Made by a program: the position numbers and the translations under genes
Shown: in pieces, positions 36,655 to 45,742 of the stretch
Position numbering within the stretch: the first letter of the stretch is position 1
Layout of the letters: every line of letters begins with the position of its first letter
Notes under the pieces: model-generated
Databases searched by the model: none
Told to the model about the DNA's origin: nothing
The model's input: only the letters and a program-made list of their open reading frames with translations
Origin: Sphingomonas chungangi
GTDB taxonomy: Bacteria; Pseudomonadota; Alphaproteobacteria; Sphingomonadales; Sphingomonadaceae
DNA length: 64,000 nucleotides
Direction: 5' to 3'
NCBI RefSeq assembly: GCF_013778325.1
Contig: NZ_JACEIB010000004.1
Coordinates: forward strand, 590-64,589

Positions 36655-37045
36655 AGGCGTCGGCTCTTCGCCAGCAGCGAGGAGCCGATCCGCTCCGCGC
36701 CCAATCCCGGCCGTTCCCGAGCTTTGAGCGCTTCCTAATAGCCGACGGCCAGCTCTCACGCCTGGCAGTGCAAGCTAGAGATGACCGGTGGCTTCGCTTG
36801 GTCAGCACTTGGTCGACACCCACAAACGGGATAGCTGGATCGCCGCTCAAATGATCAGGATCCGGCGCTTTTCTAGGGTTTGGGTAATCGCCGTATCTTC
36901 CGAAGACTCGCACGTTAATTAATATGTAAATGCGAATTTGACTTGTGGCCTGTTTGCCTAGCTATGGATTTATCCGAATATTGTATATAAGGCGACCAAC
37001 AGGCGAATGAACGGCATTTCGTATCGCTTTATTAGGAAAAATATC
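36655..37045. other. Intergenic region with repeat copy B and AT-rich patatin promoter
   Basis: About 390 bp. The first part holds repeat copy B (36697-36765). The second, 36890-37000, is markedly AT-rich (TTAATTAATATG, TTGTATATAAG) and presumably contains the promoter of the patatin gene. No other gene was seen. Confidence 0.5.
36697..36765 (+). repeat. Degenerate dispersed non-coding repeat, copy B
   Basis: Begins GCGCCCAATCCCGGCCGTTC and continues with GCTTTGAGCGCTTCC and CGACGGCCAGCTC. It aligns along its length to 20721-20787 in the same orientation with scattered substitutions and small gaps. It lies about 40 bp after the integrase remnant. Confidence 0.55.
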
Positions 37046-38218
37046 ATGTCGGACGAGAAGGCGATCGATCTTGCGTACCGGATATTGAAACCCGGGCCCA
37101 AGAAGATGCTGTCGATCGACGGAGGCGGGATCCGCGGCGTGCTATCGCTCGGGATTCTGGCGGCGATCGAGCAGGAGCTGAAGAATTTGAGCGGCAAGCC
37201 CGAGTTCGTTCTGGCAGATTATTTCGACTACATCGCTGGCACCAGCACCGGCGGCATCATTGCCGCGGGGCTTTCCTGTGGCCTGACGGTTGAAGAGGTC
37301 CTCGCCTTTTATCGAAACAACGGTGCCGCGATGTTCGAGCCGGCGTCGCTTTTGCGCCGCCTGAGGTATCATTTTGAGTCCGAGCCCCTGGCCGTGCAGC
37401 TACAGAAGGTTTTCGGTAGGGATACCCGACTGGGCTCGAACCGGCTTCGCACGCTGCTTCTGCTGGTGATGCGCAATGCGACGACCGATTCGCCATGGCC
37501 GATCTCGAACAATCCATTCGCCAAATACAACAGGACAGACCGGGACGACTGCAATCTAAGCCTGCCGCTCTGGCAGCTGATCCGGGCGAGCACCGCCGCG
37601 CCCACCTATTTCCCGCCCGAGGTCATCACGATCAACAAGACCGGCGCGCAGAAGGATTTCGTATTCGTCGACGGTGGCGTCACAACCTATAACAATCCTG
37701 CTTTCCAGATGGCGCTGATGGCGACTTCCGAATGCTACTGGCCGTTCGCACCGGCGGAGAGCCAGGGCTGGGTGACCGGTGACGATAAGCTGCTGCTCGT
37801 CTCGATCGGCACCGGATCGAGCCCGGATGCGCATGCCGACCTCGCGCCGCGCGACATGAACCTGCTGTTCAACGCGGGCACAATCCCGTCCGCGTTGATG
37901 TTCGCTGCGCTCAACGAGCAGGATACGCTGTGTCGGATGTTCGGCAACTGTGTTGCGGGCGACCTGATCGACCGCGAATTGGGCGACCTCCACGGCGCGC
38001 GTGGCCCGTCGGGGCAGAAACTGTTCCGCTATGCCCGCTACAACGCCGATCTCTCGCGGGAAGGGCTGGACGCGCTCGGACTCCACAAAATCGATCCCGA
38101 GCGCGTGAAGCGCATGGACGCGACCGATACGATCAAGGATCTGCTCGATATCGGCAAGGCTGTTGCGAAGCAGAAGCTCAGGATCGCAGACTGGAATCCG
38201 GGGGTTTTCACGCCCTGA
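37046..38218 (+). CDS. Patatin-like phospholipase
   Basis: A 390-residue lipid acyl hydrolase. The oxyanion-hole motif DGGGIRG is at about 25-31, the nucleophile Ser67 is in GTSTG, and the catalytic aspartate is in VDGG at about 209-211; STAAPTYFPP is also typical. All catalytic parts are intact. Patatins serve as membrane-degrading effectors in several bacterial conflict systems. This one lies tail-to-tail with the vWA/MoxR/TIR operon (15-bp gap), so an effector role is plausible but unproven. ATG 37046 with AGGAA upstream is preferred; ATG 37007 is in frame. Confidence 0.9.
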   Translation: MSDEKAIDLAYRILKPGPKKMLSIDGGGIRGVLSLGILAAIEQELKNLSGKPEFVLADYFDYIAGTSTGGIIAAGLSCGLTVEEVLAFYRNNGAAMFEPASLLRRLRYHFESEPLAVQLQKVFGRDTRLGSNRLRTLLLLVMRNATTDSPWPISNNPFAKYNRTDRDDCNLSLPLWQLIRASTAAPTYFPPEVITINKTGAQKDFVFVDGGVTTYNNPAFQMALMATSECYWPFAPAESQGWVTGDDKLLLVSIGTGSSPDAHADLAPRDMNLLFNAGTIPSALMFAALNEQDTLCRMFGNCVAGDLIDRELGDLHGARGPSGQKLFRYARYNADLSREGLDALGLHKIDPERVKRMDATDTIKDLLDIGKAVAKQKLRIADWNPGVFTP

Positions 38219-38233
38219 CTATCGCGGCGCGCT

Positions 38234-41200
38234 CTAATTCGATCCTGGCGTCTGCGCTGCCCGGAGCTGTTGGAGATAAGTGTCGTAGCGTCGCTTGACG
38301 GTGCTCAATCCAACTTGGGACGAGCCATTCACGTATCGCCAGATCGCAGTGATGCCGCCGGAATCGGAGATCGCCGAGCATTTGCAGGACTGCCAGTCGT
38401 TGAGCGCCTGTCTCGCCGCGACCGTGGGGTCTGCGAGCAAGTCCGGATCATTGACGAGATCTATGCCCAACGGTTGACCTGCTCTCCGATAAAGGTCTCG
38501 GCCGGCGATCTGAACCAACCCACGCCCTCGGTAACGCCAGCCGTCGCCGCTGGCCTCGTCGCCATTACCAAACTTATTGGCATACAGATGGTTGGCGATC
38601 CCTTCAGGGTTGCCCGCATAGCTGGCCGCCTGCTCCGCATTGAAAGAGAACGGAAAAAGCGCCAGCAGCTGATCGGAACGGTAGTTCAGATTTTCCGTGA
38701 GGGTTGTGAAGTCAGCTGTATTCTGGGCAGTCACCGCAAGGAACGCTGCCATTCGTTCCGGTGTTGTCAAACCCGCGGCCTGAGCCCCACCATGGATGAC
38801 GGCGCCGAGTGGTATCTCATATTGAGAACCTTTGGTCTGGAGAATTCGCGAGACCGCGTCATCGAAAGACAGGATCGTTTGCTGTGGTGGAGTGCCGGTG
38901 GTGGTCGGCACCACCTCGACACCACCCCCCGTTCCGGTAACGACCGGCGCAACATGCCCCCCCGGGGGCAGGTCGACTGCACGAGGCGGGGTTGTGCGTT
39001 TGCCGCGTCCAGCGATCGTGCGTCGCGGTGCCTTGGCAGAGGGGTTTCCCACTAGGGAGACGGGCGGCGGCGGTGCCTCCGCCGCTATCACCGTCCATGA
39101 TGTCACCACTGGCCCGAGGTTGAGTTCTTTCATCGCAACTGCGGGACCGGTCGCGAGCGTCCCATTCATCACATCGCCGCGCACCGCCGTGCCGTCATCG
39201 GCGATGGCGACGAAGCCTGTGCCCGCAGCCCGGATCAGGCGCGCGCCGCCCGGCAGCGGGGTCTGCAGGACGGTGTCGCCGGCGATCTGCCAGGTCGTCT
39301 GACCCGCCGCCTTGACGAGGGCGACTATCCGCCCGTCGGCCAGCGAGGCGACGATCGTGTCTTTGCCGATCCCCTCGATCGCCGTCACGCGGGGCCAATC
39401 GCCGTCGATCCTCTGGTACGGCCCGCCCTCCGGCGGGATGATGCCGATCCAGCCGCGGCCATCGGCACCGACGCGGGTGAAGGCCAGCGATCCGTCGCTC
39501 GCGAAGGCAAGGCGCGGGGCGGCGATCGCGTCCGGCTTCGCATCGCTCCGAGGCGGGTCCCAATTGTCGAGCCCGCCACGCGGCAGCATCTGGATGGATC
39601 CGTCCGTCATGCCGACCGCGAGACGGATCGCCCCGGACGCGCCGGACACCGCCAGCGCGACGATACGATTCTCCTCCGGGCCTTGCCCTGGCAGAGCCGG
39701 ATCGGAAGGTGCCGCGTTCCAGATCTCGGCTTTTCCCCGCCCGTCGATCGGCTGCACGATGACAGCGTGGCCATTCTTCGTCGTGCTCGCGGCAAGCCCC
39801 CCGGCCGAGACCCCGATCACGCGGTCGACGTCCGGCGTGGAATCGACGATCTGGCGATCGGCGTGGGAACGCCATGCAAGCCACGCGCCCGGAACGAGCA
39901 GCAAGAGGGCCAACACCAGCGGCATGCCCGCCATGGCAGGCCGGGCGCGGCGCATCCGGCTCTCGTCGCTCTCGATCCTCGCGAAGGGATGCCGCGACCG
40001 CCAGCAGATTGCCACGAAGGACGCCAGACTGGCGATCGCCACGACCGCCGGCCCGACACAGGCGTGCACAGCCTCTGCGGCGCCGACGATCAGCAGGACG
40101 AGCAGGACCTGCAGGGGCACGGTGAACAGGGCGAACCAGCGTCGCGGCGGCAGCTCCCTGCCACCGAGCCGGCGATAGACGGCGGGCGCAAGCATCAGCA
40201 ATACAAGCAGGCTCAGATCCGTCGCGAGCGGGGCGTCGATCGAGCCAATACGGAGGGCGGACAAGTACGGCAGGTTGATCAGGGTTGCCCCGATGGATGC
40301 CAGGCCCAGCACCAGCAGCATGGGTGCGAGCCGGATCAAGGCCGCCCGCGCTCCGCGCCAGACCGTCATTGGCCGCATCAGCATGACGGAAACGATCGCC
40401 CCCATGCCGACCGCTGCGGCACCGAGCCACAGCCCGCGCGACGGCGGGCCGGAACTCTGCCCGGGCGCCGCGCAATAAGCCGCGATCCCGTAGCCGAGCG
40501 CAATCACCACCGTGCCGATCAACAGCCAGTCGAGTTCCTTGAACCTCTCGACCAGAGTCCGCGCGCGCTCGCGCGGAATGACGATCTCGAAATCCTCGGG
40601 TTCACCCTGCCGCAGGAATTCGAGCAGTACCTCGTCGTCCAGCACGCGATCCGGCGCGGGATCGACGTTGCGCTCCTCGCCGAAGCGACTGCGGTTACCG
40701 GCAACGCGGCCGGTATCCGCGCGCGCACTTTGGATCAGCGTCACCAACGCCGCGCGAACCTCGGTCGCGCGTGCCGGGGCAAAGCTCTCCAGCATGGCAC
40801 GCCGCAACCAGACCGGGATGCGGCCCAGCCGAACCCAGGGCAGGCGCGTGATCATCGCCAGCCGCCGTGGCGTGTAGAGCGGAGGAGAAGTGCGATCGTC
40901 CGCCTTCTCCCGGAGCCGCTGGCCGAGATAGAGCGCGAGATCGAAAGTCGCGACCGGATACATCGCCATCGCACAGAGCCATTCGAACGCCGGCCCATCG
41001 AGATACCATGAGAGCTCGTCGAGGATCGTGGCCGCGCGCGCAGCTTCGCTTTTGCCCTCGCTCTCCCCGTCGTCGTCGCTCCTGTAGGACACGTCGTCCA
41101 GCAGCGTCCTCAGGCTGTCCGGCAGCGGCGGAGCGCGCTCGTCCCCCGAACTGTCGAGCGGCACGAGGCGATCGGGATGGTCGGCAAGAAGCCGGCGCGC

Positions 41201-43159
41201 GAAGGAGACCAGTCCGCCGCTCGTCGCACGGCCTACCGGCACGCCCAGCGCCTGTGCCATGAGCAGTTCGTCGCGCGCCCATTCGGCACGCGGAACCGGT
41301 GTCAGCAGGCCGCGCCTGCGCCAGTGGGCGAGCTCCGCATAGCCGCCCCGCGCCCGTCCGTTCGCCAGATCGATGAGCGCCTCGCCCGCCGTGAGCACCA
41401 GCAGGCGATGGAACGGAAATTGCGCCCGCATTTGCCGGATGTGCAGGGTGGCATCACCGTTCTGCGGATAGACCCAGGACGGATCGCCGTCGTAGAAATA
41501 GGTATCGATGCCGACGCCGCCGAATTGGAGCGGGGCGATCAGCGCGGTGAGGCGATCGGCCTCCAGATCGTTCACCGCGTGCCGATCGATCAGGACGAGA
41601 TAATCGGGGGTCTGGCGCTGCAGGCCGAAGCGCGGCCGGTCGACCACCCCGCCCCCGGCGATGGTCGCCCGGATCGTGGCGGGAATATCCATCACGCGCG
41701 TCGGCCGGGCCTCACGGCGTTGCATGAGGCGGCGGGCTTCCCGGAAGTGATCGGGTGCGCCGGGCGGCGCATCAGGCAGCGATCGCAGCAGCGGGGACTG
41801 GTGGGGCCGCACCCGGGGCTGCCGATGTCTGAGGAACGCCCGATGCGGATCGAGCAGATGCAGGATGACAGGGGCGAAGAACACCGCCACCGCGATGGCG
41901 ACAAGAATCGCCACGTGAGACGCGACGTGCCCGACCGCCGGTGGTTGCGACCGCCACGGGGCATTGGGCGGGCTCCACCCGGTCGCGATGGAGAAGGCGC
42001 GCGCGGTGATGCTGGCATCGGGCGCATATTTCGCGAAGCAACGCTGCAGATCAGCCGCCTGGCTCGCTCGACCGGCGTCCGCGGCCCGCACATTGTCGCA
42101 CCCTTGCGCCTGCCATTCCGACTGGTGCAGGAGCGCGAGGTTTATCGCCGGATTGCCGATATTCCCAAGCGTATCTGAGGGAAAACTCCTGTCGATGGCC
42201 GTGGCGATCGATGCCGTATCGAAGGACCCCGGCTGCTCGATCTGCTGGATCGCCCAGGCGATGCGCACCGGTGCATTCATCCGGTCACCGCCAGGCAGCT
42301 GCGTGAGCGCGCCAGCGGGGCCGATCGCGATAGGCGTCTCGGTGGGCAGGCCGGTGATGTCGCGGAGCCGACGCAGATATTCCACGGCGGTGATTGGCTG
42401 CGGCGCGTTGGGTGCCAGCGAGCGCGCAAGCTCCGCCAGTGTCGGCGCCCCGTCGCGAAGCTCCGACGCCTGGATCAGCCGCGCGACGCCGCCGGGCGAT
42501 CCAGCGGCAGGCCGCGGTGCCGGAACCGTTTCCGGATGCACGACTGGCGGCGGTGACGGCGGCGTGTTCGGCGAATTTGGATCGGATGACGATGCTTTCA
42601 CGGCCTGTGCGACGGTGAGGGGAGTGTGCGGTTGCTGGCTGATGCGCTTCCCGATCCACAAGGCGAAGGGCAGCAGCAGCAGCAGGATGAGGATGATCGG
42701 ATGTCGTGCAGTCCATGAGCGGAAACGAGCGAACGGTCCGGGTTTCTTTTCGACCAGCGGCTCCGTATCGGTCGACACCGGAGGCGACGCGATCGACGCA
42801 TCCCCGCGAAGGGGAGCGGCCGGCGCTCTTCTTTCGAATATCCGCGCAAGAGCGCCGCGTTCCTCCACGCTGCGCGCCAGCAATGGCGACAGATAGGGCG
42901 CGAAATCGGAGAGGGTTCGAAAAGGCCGGTCGGACCCGGCTCGCGCGAGCAGCGTCAGCATGATCTGGCGCGCACTCGTCTCCTCTTCCGGCCCGATAGC
43001 AAAGGTTGGCATCCGGTTGGCCCGCAACGCGCGAAGCAGGATGTCGAACTCGCGCGCGAGCTCCACCGGTATTTCGGCCGCCGGCCGATCTATCGTGACC
43101 GTCCCGGCAAATCCGGCGGCGGGCCCGGGGAAAGGGTCGGGCGGCGGGTCCTCCGGCAC
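38234..43159 (-). CDS. 1641-residue membrane protein: CoxE-like N-terminus, degenerate vWA, propeller-like region, inactive GH19 domain
   Basis: Order of parts: CoxE-like helical N-terminus (about 30-110); membrane helix 155-170; loop 180-414; helix 415-436; vWA-like domain 518-655 (YLVLIDRHAVNDLEADRL, HRLLVLTAGEALIDL) without the DxSxS metal motif; seven helices between 878 and 1096; repeated beta-strand region about 1105-1380 (DGRIVALV, DGSIQML, GFVAIADDGTAV), perhaps a propeller; proline-rich linker; GH19 chitinase/endolysin domain 1429-1641 (ENLNYRSDQLLALFP, WRYRGRGLVQIAGRDLY). Where GH19 enzymes have the catalytic His-Glu, this has Gln1479-Asn1480. Positive loops predict vWA in the cytosol and propeller plus GH19 in the periplasm. 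GTG start, 7 bp after moxR. Confidence 0.85.
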   Translation of the reverse strand: MPEDPPPDPFPGPAAGFAGTVTIDRPAAEIPVELAREFDILLRALRANRMPTFAIGPEEETSARQIMLTLLARAGSDRPFRTLSDFAPYLSPLLARSVEERGALARIFERRAPAAPLRGDASIASPPVSTDTEPLVEKKPGPFARFRSWTARHPIILILLLLLPFALWIGKRISQQPHTPLTVAQAVKASSSDPNSPNTPPSPPPVVHPETVPAPRPAAGSPGGVARLIQASELRDGAPTLAELARSLAPNAPQPITAVEYLRRLRDITGLPTETPIAIGPAGALTQLPGGDRMNAPVRIAWAIQQIEQPGSFDTASIATAIDRSFPSDTLGNIGNPAINLALLHQSEWQAQGCDNVRAADAGRASQAADLQRCFAKYAPDASITARAFSIATGWSPPNAPWRSQPPAVGHVASHVAILVAIAVAVFFAPVILHLLDPHRAFLRHRQPRVRPHQSPLLRSLPDAPPGAPDHFREARRLMQRREARPTRVMDIPATIRATIAGGGVVDRPRFGLQRQTPDYLVLIDRHAVNDLEADRLTALIAPLQFGGVGIDTYFYDGDPSWVYPQNGDATLHIRQMRAQFPFHRLLVLTAGEALIDLANGRARGGYAELAHWRRRGLLTPVPRAEWARDELLMAQALGVPVGRATSGGLVSFARRLLADHPDRLVPLDSSGDERAPPLPDSLRTLLDDVSYRSDDDGESEGKSEAARAATILDELSWYLDGPAFEWLCAMAMYPVATFDLALYLGQRLREKADDRTSPPLYTPRRLAMITRLPWVRLGRIPVWLRRAMLESFAPARATEVRAALVTLIQSARADTGRVAGNRSRFGEERNVDPAPDRVLDDEVLLEFLRQGEPEDFEIVIPRERARTLVERFKELDWLLIGTVVIALGYGIAAYCAAPGQSSGPPSRGLWLGAAAVGMGAIVSVMLMRPMTVWRGARAALIRLAPMLLVLGLASIGATLINLPYLSALRIGSIDAPLATDLSLLVLLMLAPAVYRRLGGRELPPRRWFALFTVPLQVLLVLLIVGAAEAVHACVGPAVVAIASLASFVAICWRSRHPFARIESDESRMRRARPAMAGMPLVLALLLLVPGAWLAWRSHADRQIVDSTPDVDRVIGVSAGGLAASTTKNGHAVIVQPIDGRGKAEIWNAAPSDPALPGQGPEENRIVALAVSGASGAIRLAVGMTDGSIQMLPRGGLDNWDPPRSDAKPDAIAAPRLAFASDGSLAFTRVGADGRGWIGIIPPEGGPYQRIDGDWPRVTAIEGIGKDTIVASLADGRIVALVKAAGQTTWQIAGDTVLQTPLPGGARLIRAAGTGFVAIADDGTAVRGDVMNGTLATGPAVAMKELNLGPVVTSWTVIAAEAPPPPVSLVGNPSAKAPRRTIAGRGKRTTPPRAVDLPPGGHVAPVVTGTGGGVEVVPTTTGTPPQQTILSFDDAVSRILQTKGSQYEIPLGAVIHGGAQAAGLTTPERMAAFLAVTAQNTADFTTLTENLNYRSDQLLALFPFSFNAEQAASYAGNPEGIANHLYANKFGNGDEASGDGWRYRGRGLVQIAGRDLYRRAGQPLGIDLVNDPDLLADPTVAARQALNDWQSCKCSAISDSGGITAIWRYVNGSSQVGLSTVKRRYDTYLQQLRAAQTPGSN

Positions 43160-43166
43160 GATCGCC

Positions 43167-44204
43167 TCAGCCTGCTTTCGGCATGGCGGTCTTGAGTTCG
43201 GCGGCTATCCGCCGCTGGGCATCGACGGTCTTGGCGAGCACGATCTCGATCGTTTCGATCAGCCCCCCGGCTTGCCTAGCGAGGGGCTGCTTGGGGTCCA
43301 GCCTGCGGACGAGCAGCAGCTCCAGCCAGTCGATCAGCTCGGCGGTGCTCGGCCCCTCGGTCGACGCCCTGCCACGCAGCTTGTAGAAAAGCGCGACGGC
43401 ATCCCTGATCGCGACCGGCAGATCGTCTCCCGGCTTCAGATTGAGCCGGTGGGCCAGCGCCGAGGTAACGATCTCCCGCATTTCCTCTTCCGTCGGGAAT
43501 TCGATGTAGAAGAACAGGCAGCGGCGCAGGAAAGCGGCTGGCAGGCCGCGTTCGTCGTTCGAGGTGATGATCACGATCGGGCGATATTTCGGGTCGATCG
43601 CATCGCCTTCGCCGCCGGGCGAGATGGCGTTGCCCAGCTCCGGCACCTTGAAATAGAGCCGGTCGATCTCGTTGAGCAGATCATTGGGGAAATCGCGCGG
43701 CGCCTTGTCGATCTCGTCGATCAGGACGACGGTGCGCCGGCGAAGGCGCGCCTTTCCGTCACCTTTCTTGTCGTCTGCCAGGCCGAGCAGCGCCTCGACC
43801 CGGGGATGATCGCGCGGAAACGCGTCGAGTATGGCCGTACCGAGCGCCTGAAAGGTGATGAACTGCCGCGCATCAAACGGCTCGGTGCCGGATTTGAAGG
43901 CCGAGAGGTTGTCGTAGGTATAGAACAGGTCGCGCGCCTCGCTGGTCGATTTCGTCTCGAATTTGCGGAAGGCGCAGGAGAGGTTGGCGGCGAGCTCGGG
44001 TGCGAGCTGGGTCTTGCCCGTGCCCGGCGGACCCATCAGCAGCAGCGGCTTGCCAAGGATCAGCGCGGTATCCACCGCCTTGCGCAAGCCGTCCGAGGGG
44101 CGGTAGCTGCCGGTCGGCGGGGTGCGATCGATCGTCCCGATCTGCGTCCCCTGGACGGGATCCACATCCTTTAGACCGAGCGTGAAGTAGTTGATCGCCG
44201 CCAT
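43167..44204 (-). CDS. MoxR-family AAA+ ATPase
   Basis: A 345-residue AAA+ ATPase. Walker A GPPGTGKT is at 58-65, Walker B VVLIDEIDKAP at about 159-169, sensor 1 in IVIITSNDERGLPAAFLRRC. MoxR proteins act as remodelling chaperones that work on vWA-domain partners, and the next gene encodes such a partner. It is the middle gene of a leftward operon with a TIR protein upstream. ATG 44204 is preferred, with GGAGG five bases before it; a TTG at 44234 overlaps the TIR stop. In conflict systems this ATPase usually couples recognition to activation. Confidence 0.92.
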   Translation of the reverse strand: MAAINYFTLGLKDVDPVQGTQIGTIDRTPPTGSYRPSDGLRKAVDTALILGKPLLLMGPPGTGKTQLAPELAANLSCAFRKFETKSTSEARDLFYTYDNLSAFKSGTEPFDARQFITFQALGTAILDAFPRDHPRVEALLGLADDKKGDGKARLRRRTVVLIDEIDKAPRDFPNDLLNEIDRLYFKVPELGNAISPGGEGDAIDPKYRPIVIITSNDERGLPAAFLRRCLFFYIEFPTEEEMREIVTSALAHRLNLKPGDDLPVAIRDAVALFYKLRGRASTEGPSTAELIDWLELLLVRRLDPKQPLARQAGGLIETIEIVLAKTVDAQRRIAAELKTAMPKAG

Positions 44205-44230
44205 CTTGTCCTCCACCGTTTTTCGGGTGC

Positions 44231-45559
44231 TCAATCCGTCAGTGCTTTTTTCATGACCTTGACGAACGCCTCGTAATTGACGCCGAAATTCACCGCATCG
44301 TCGTCGCCATAGAGCTCACCGTTGATTGCGTCCAAGATCAGATCGCGCCGCTGGGGACTGACGATCGTCTCGGCGAGATTTTCGGCCCACGATTGCGCAT
44401 GGCTGAGCTTGACCGGTCTGGTCAGATCGGGAAGGTCGAAACGTACCTCGATCGGCGGCGCGCCTTTGCTCGCCTCCCGCAATTGCCGCAATATGAATGC
44501 GTTGCGTTCGCGCTCGGTGGCATTCTCATCCTCCGTCGGCGGCCAGTCCTCCCAGCCGGGCTTTGCCCGCTTGAGGAACAGGCTTAGGAACGGCACGATC
44601 TTCGTGGCCGGCGCCTCTTCCGAGAAGTCGGACCAATAGCGCAGCCAGTCGGCAATCTGGACGGTGGACAGGTCGCGCACCAGGATATCGCACCGCGAAT
44701 GGGCAACCACCCAATGACCGATCTTTCCGATCTGTTCCTGCACACTCTGCACGCCGGCGCTGATCGAACCGCAGATGCCGCTCCCAACATTCTCGGCATA
44801 GCTGCGGACAAAGGCGTCGTCTTTGATCGGGCCCTCTGGCCAGCTGATGTTCTTGAGCGTGAAATGATCCTCGCTGCCCGAGCCGTCGTCACTGAGGCCC
44901 AGCGCCTTCATGAAGCCGTTCGGAGTTTCGTTGAGCGGGCCGACCACGATCACCGGCACGATGCCCCGCCCGTTCCTGATCCGATCGCAGGATCGCAGGA
45001 TCGCCTTCCTTTGTTCGTTGCGGGCGACACCGGCCGGCAGCTGCTCGCCGAGCTGGCGCATCCGGTCCTGGGCTGATCCGCCAGCGCGGACGCGATTGAT
45101 GACGCGATTGATATATTGATCGGACAGACGATCGTAGCCCGCCTCCATCTTGCCTTCCGGGACGTTCCAGAGCTCGAAGACGTCCGTCGTGCGTATCGCC
45201 GACGGCAGCTTGCTTATATCGAACTCCTCAATAGCGCAGAGCACGAGTTTGCGGAGCTGGTTAGCGCCCCCCCATTCCAGAACCATCTCACGATGCTCAT
45301 TGATGACCTCTTTGGAAAGGATCGCGAGCACGCACTCCGCTTCGTCGATCTTGTCCCTGAGTGCCTCGTCCCATTGGTCCTGTGCCTGGGTCCAGAGGGC
45401 TTCGATGCCGCATCGGTCGCACATGTCCTTCGTGGAATATTCAGGATCGATCTTTTCCGGATGATCGATGAACAGGGGAAGGCCTCGCATCACCAGGGCG
45501 CGAACCAGCGATGCCAACTTAGGCTTGTCCGCCCCGGCGTGGCTCAGGAAGACGGTCAC
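44231..45559 (-). CDS. TIR-domain protein with STAND-like C-terminal region
   Basis: A protein of about 442 residues. The N-terminal 150 form a TIR domain: VTVFLSHAGADKPKLASLVRAL, WDEALRDKIDEAECVLAILS and MVLEWGGANQLRKLVLCAIEE, in which the glutamate of LEWGG is a candidate NADase residue. The C-terminal part (IVPVIVVGPLNETPNGFM, LKNISWPEG, VPFLSLFLKRAKPGWEDW) resembles inactive STAND modules that lost the P-loop; that is a fold impression. Start uncertain: GTG 45559 behind GGGGCGAG is proposed, TTG 45580 is also in frame. First gene of the TIR-moxR-vWA operon. Possible NAD-depleting effector or signal adaptor. Confidence 0.85.
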   Translation of the reverse strand: MTVFLSHAGADKPKLASLVRALVMRGLPLFIDHPEKIDPEYSTKDMCDRCGIEALWTQAQDQWDEALRDKIDEAECVLAILSKEVINEHREMVLEWGGANQLRKLVLCAIEEFDISKLPSAIRTTDVFELWNVPEGKMEAGYDRLSDQYINRVINRVRAGGSAQDRMRQLGEQLPAGVARNEQRKAILRSCDRIRNGRGIVPVIVVGPLNETPNGFMKALGLSDDGSGSEDHFTLKNISWPEGPIKDDAFVRSYAENVGSGICGSISAGVQSVQEQIGKIGHWVVAHSRCDILVRDLSTVQIADWLRYWSDFSEEAPATKIVPFLSLFLKRAKPGWEDWPPTEDENATERERNAFILRQLREASKGAPPIEVRFDLPDLTRPVKLSHAQSWAENLAETIVSPQRRDLILDAINGELYGDDDAVNFGVNYEAFVKVMKKALTD

Positions 45560-45742
45560 GTCGCCACTCGCCCCGGACAACCGAACATGAATGACACGTT
45601 CTCGACTGGCATAATTTTTATCGAATCCCCCGGCGCGACAATTATGCTATGCTTGTCTCTCTAGTAAAAGACGTATTCTTGCGTGCCGATGGCCTTCATG
45701 GCGCTGGTGGCGCCCGTAAGGATGGCGTCGGGGAGGGAAGCA

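Noticed and set aside
20721-36765. att sites: reading the two main repeat copies as direct repeats flanking an integrated element
   Set aside because: The copies differ at too many positions for recent att duplication, and other partial copies exist within and in the opposite orientation. Kept only as a dispersed repeat.
39195-41011. Long open frames on both strands inside the giant vWA/GH19 gene
   Set aside because: They are shifted or antisense readings of a GC-rich gene, with Arg/Pro/Ala-rich translations and no domains, while the 38234-43159 frame has continuous recognisable domains.
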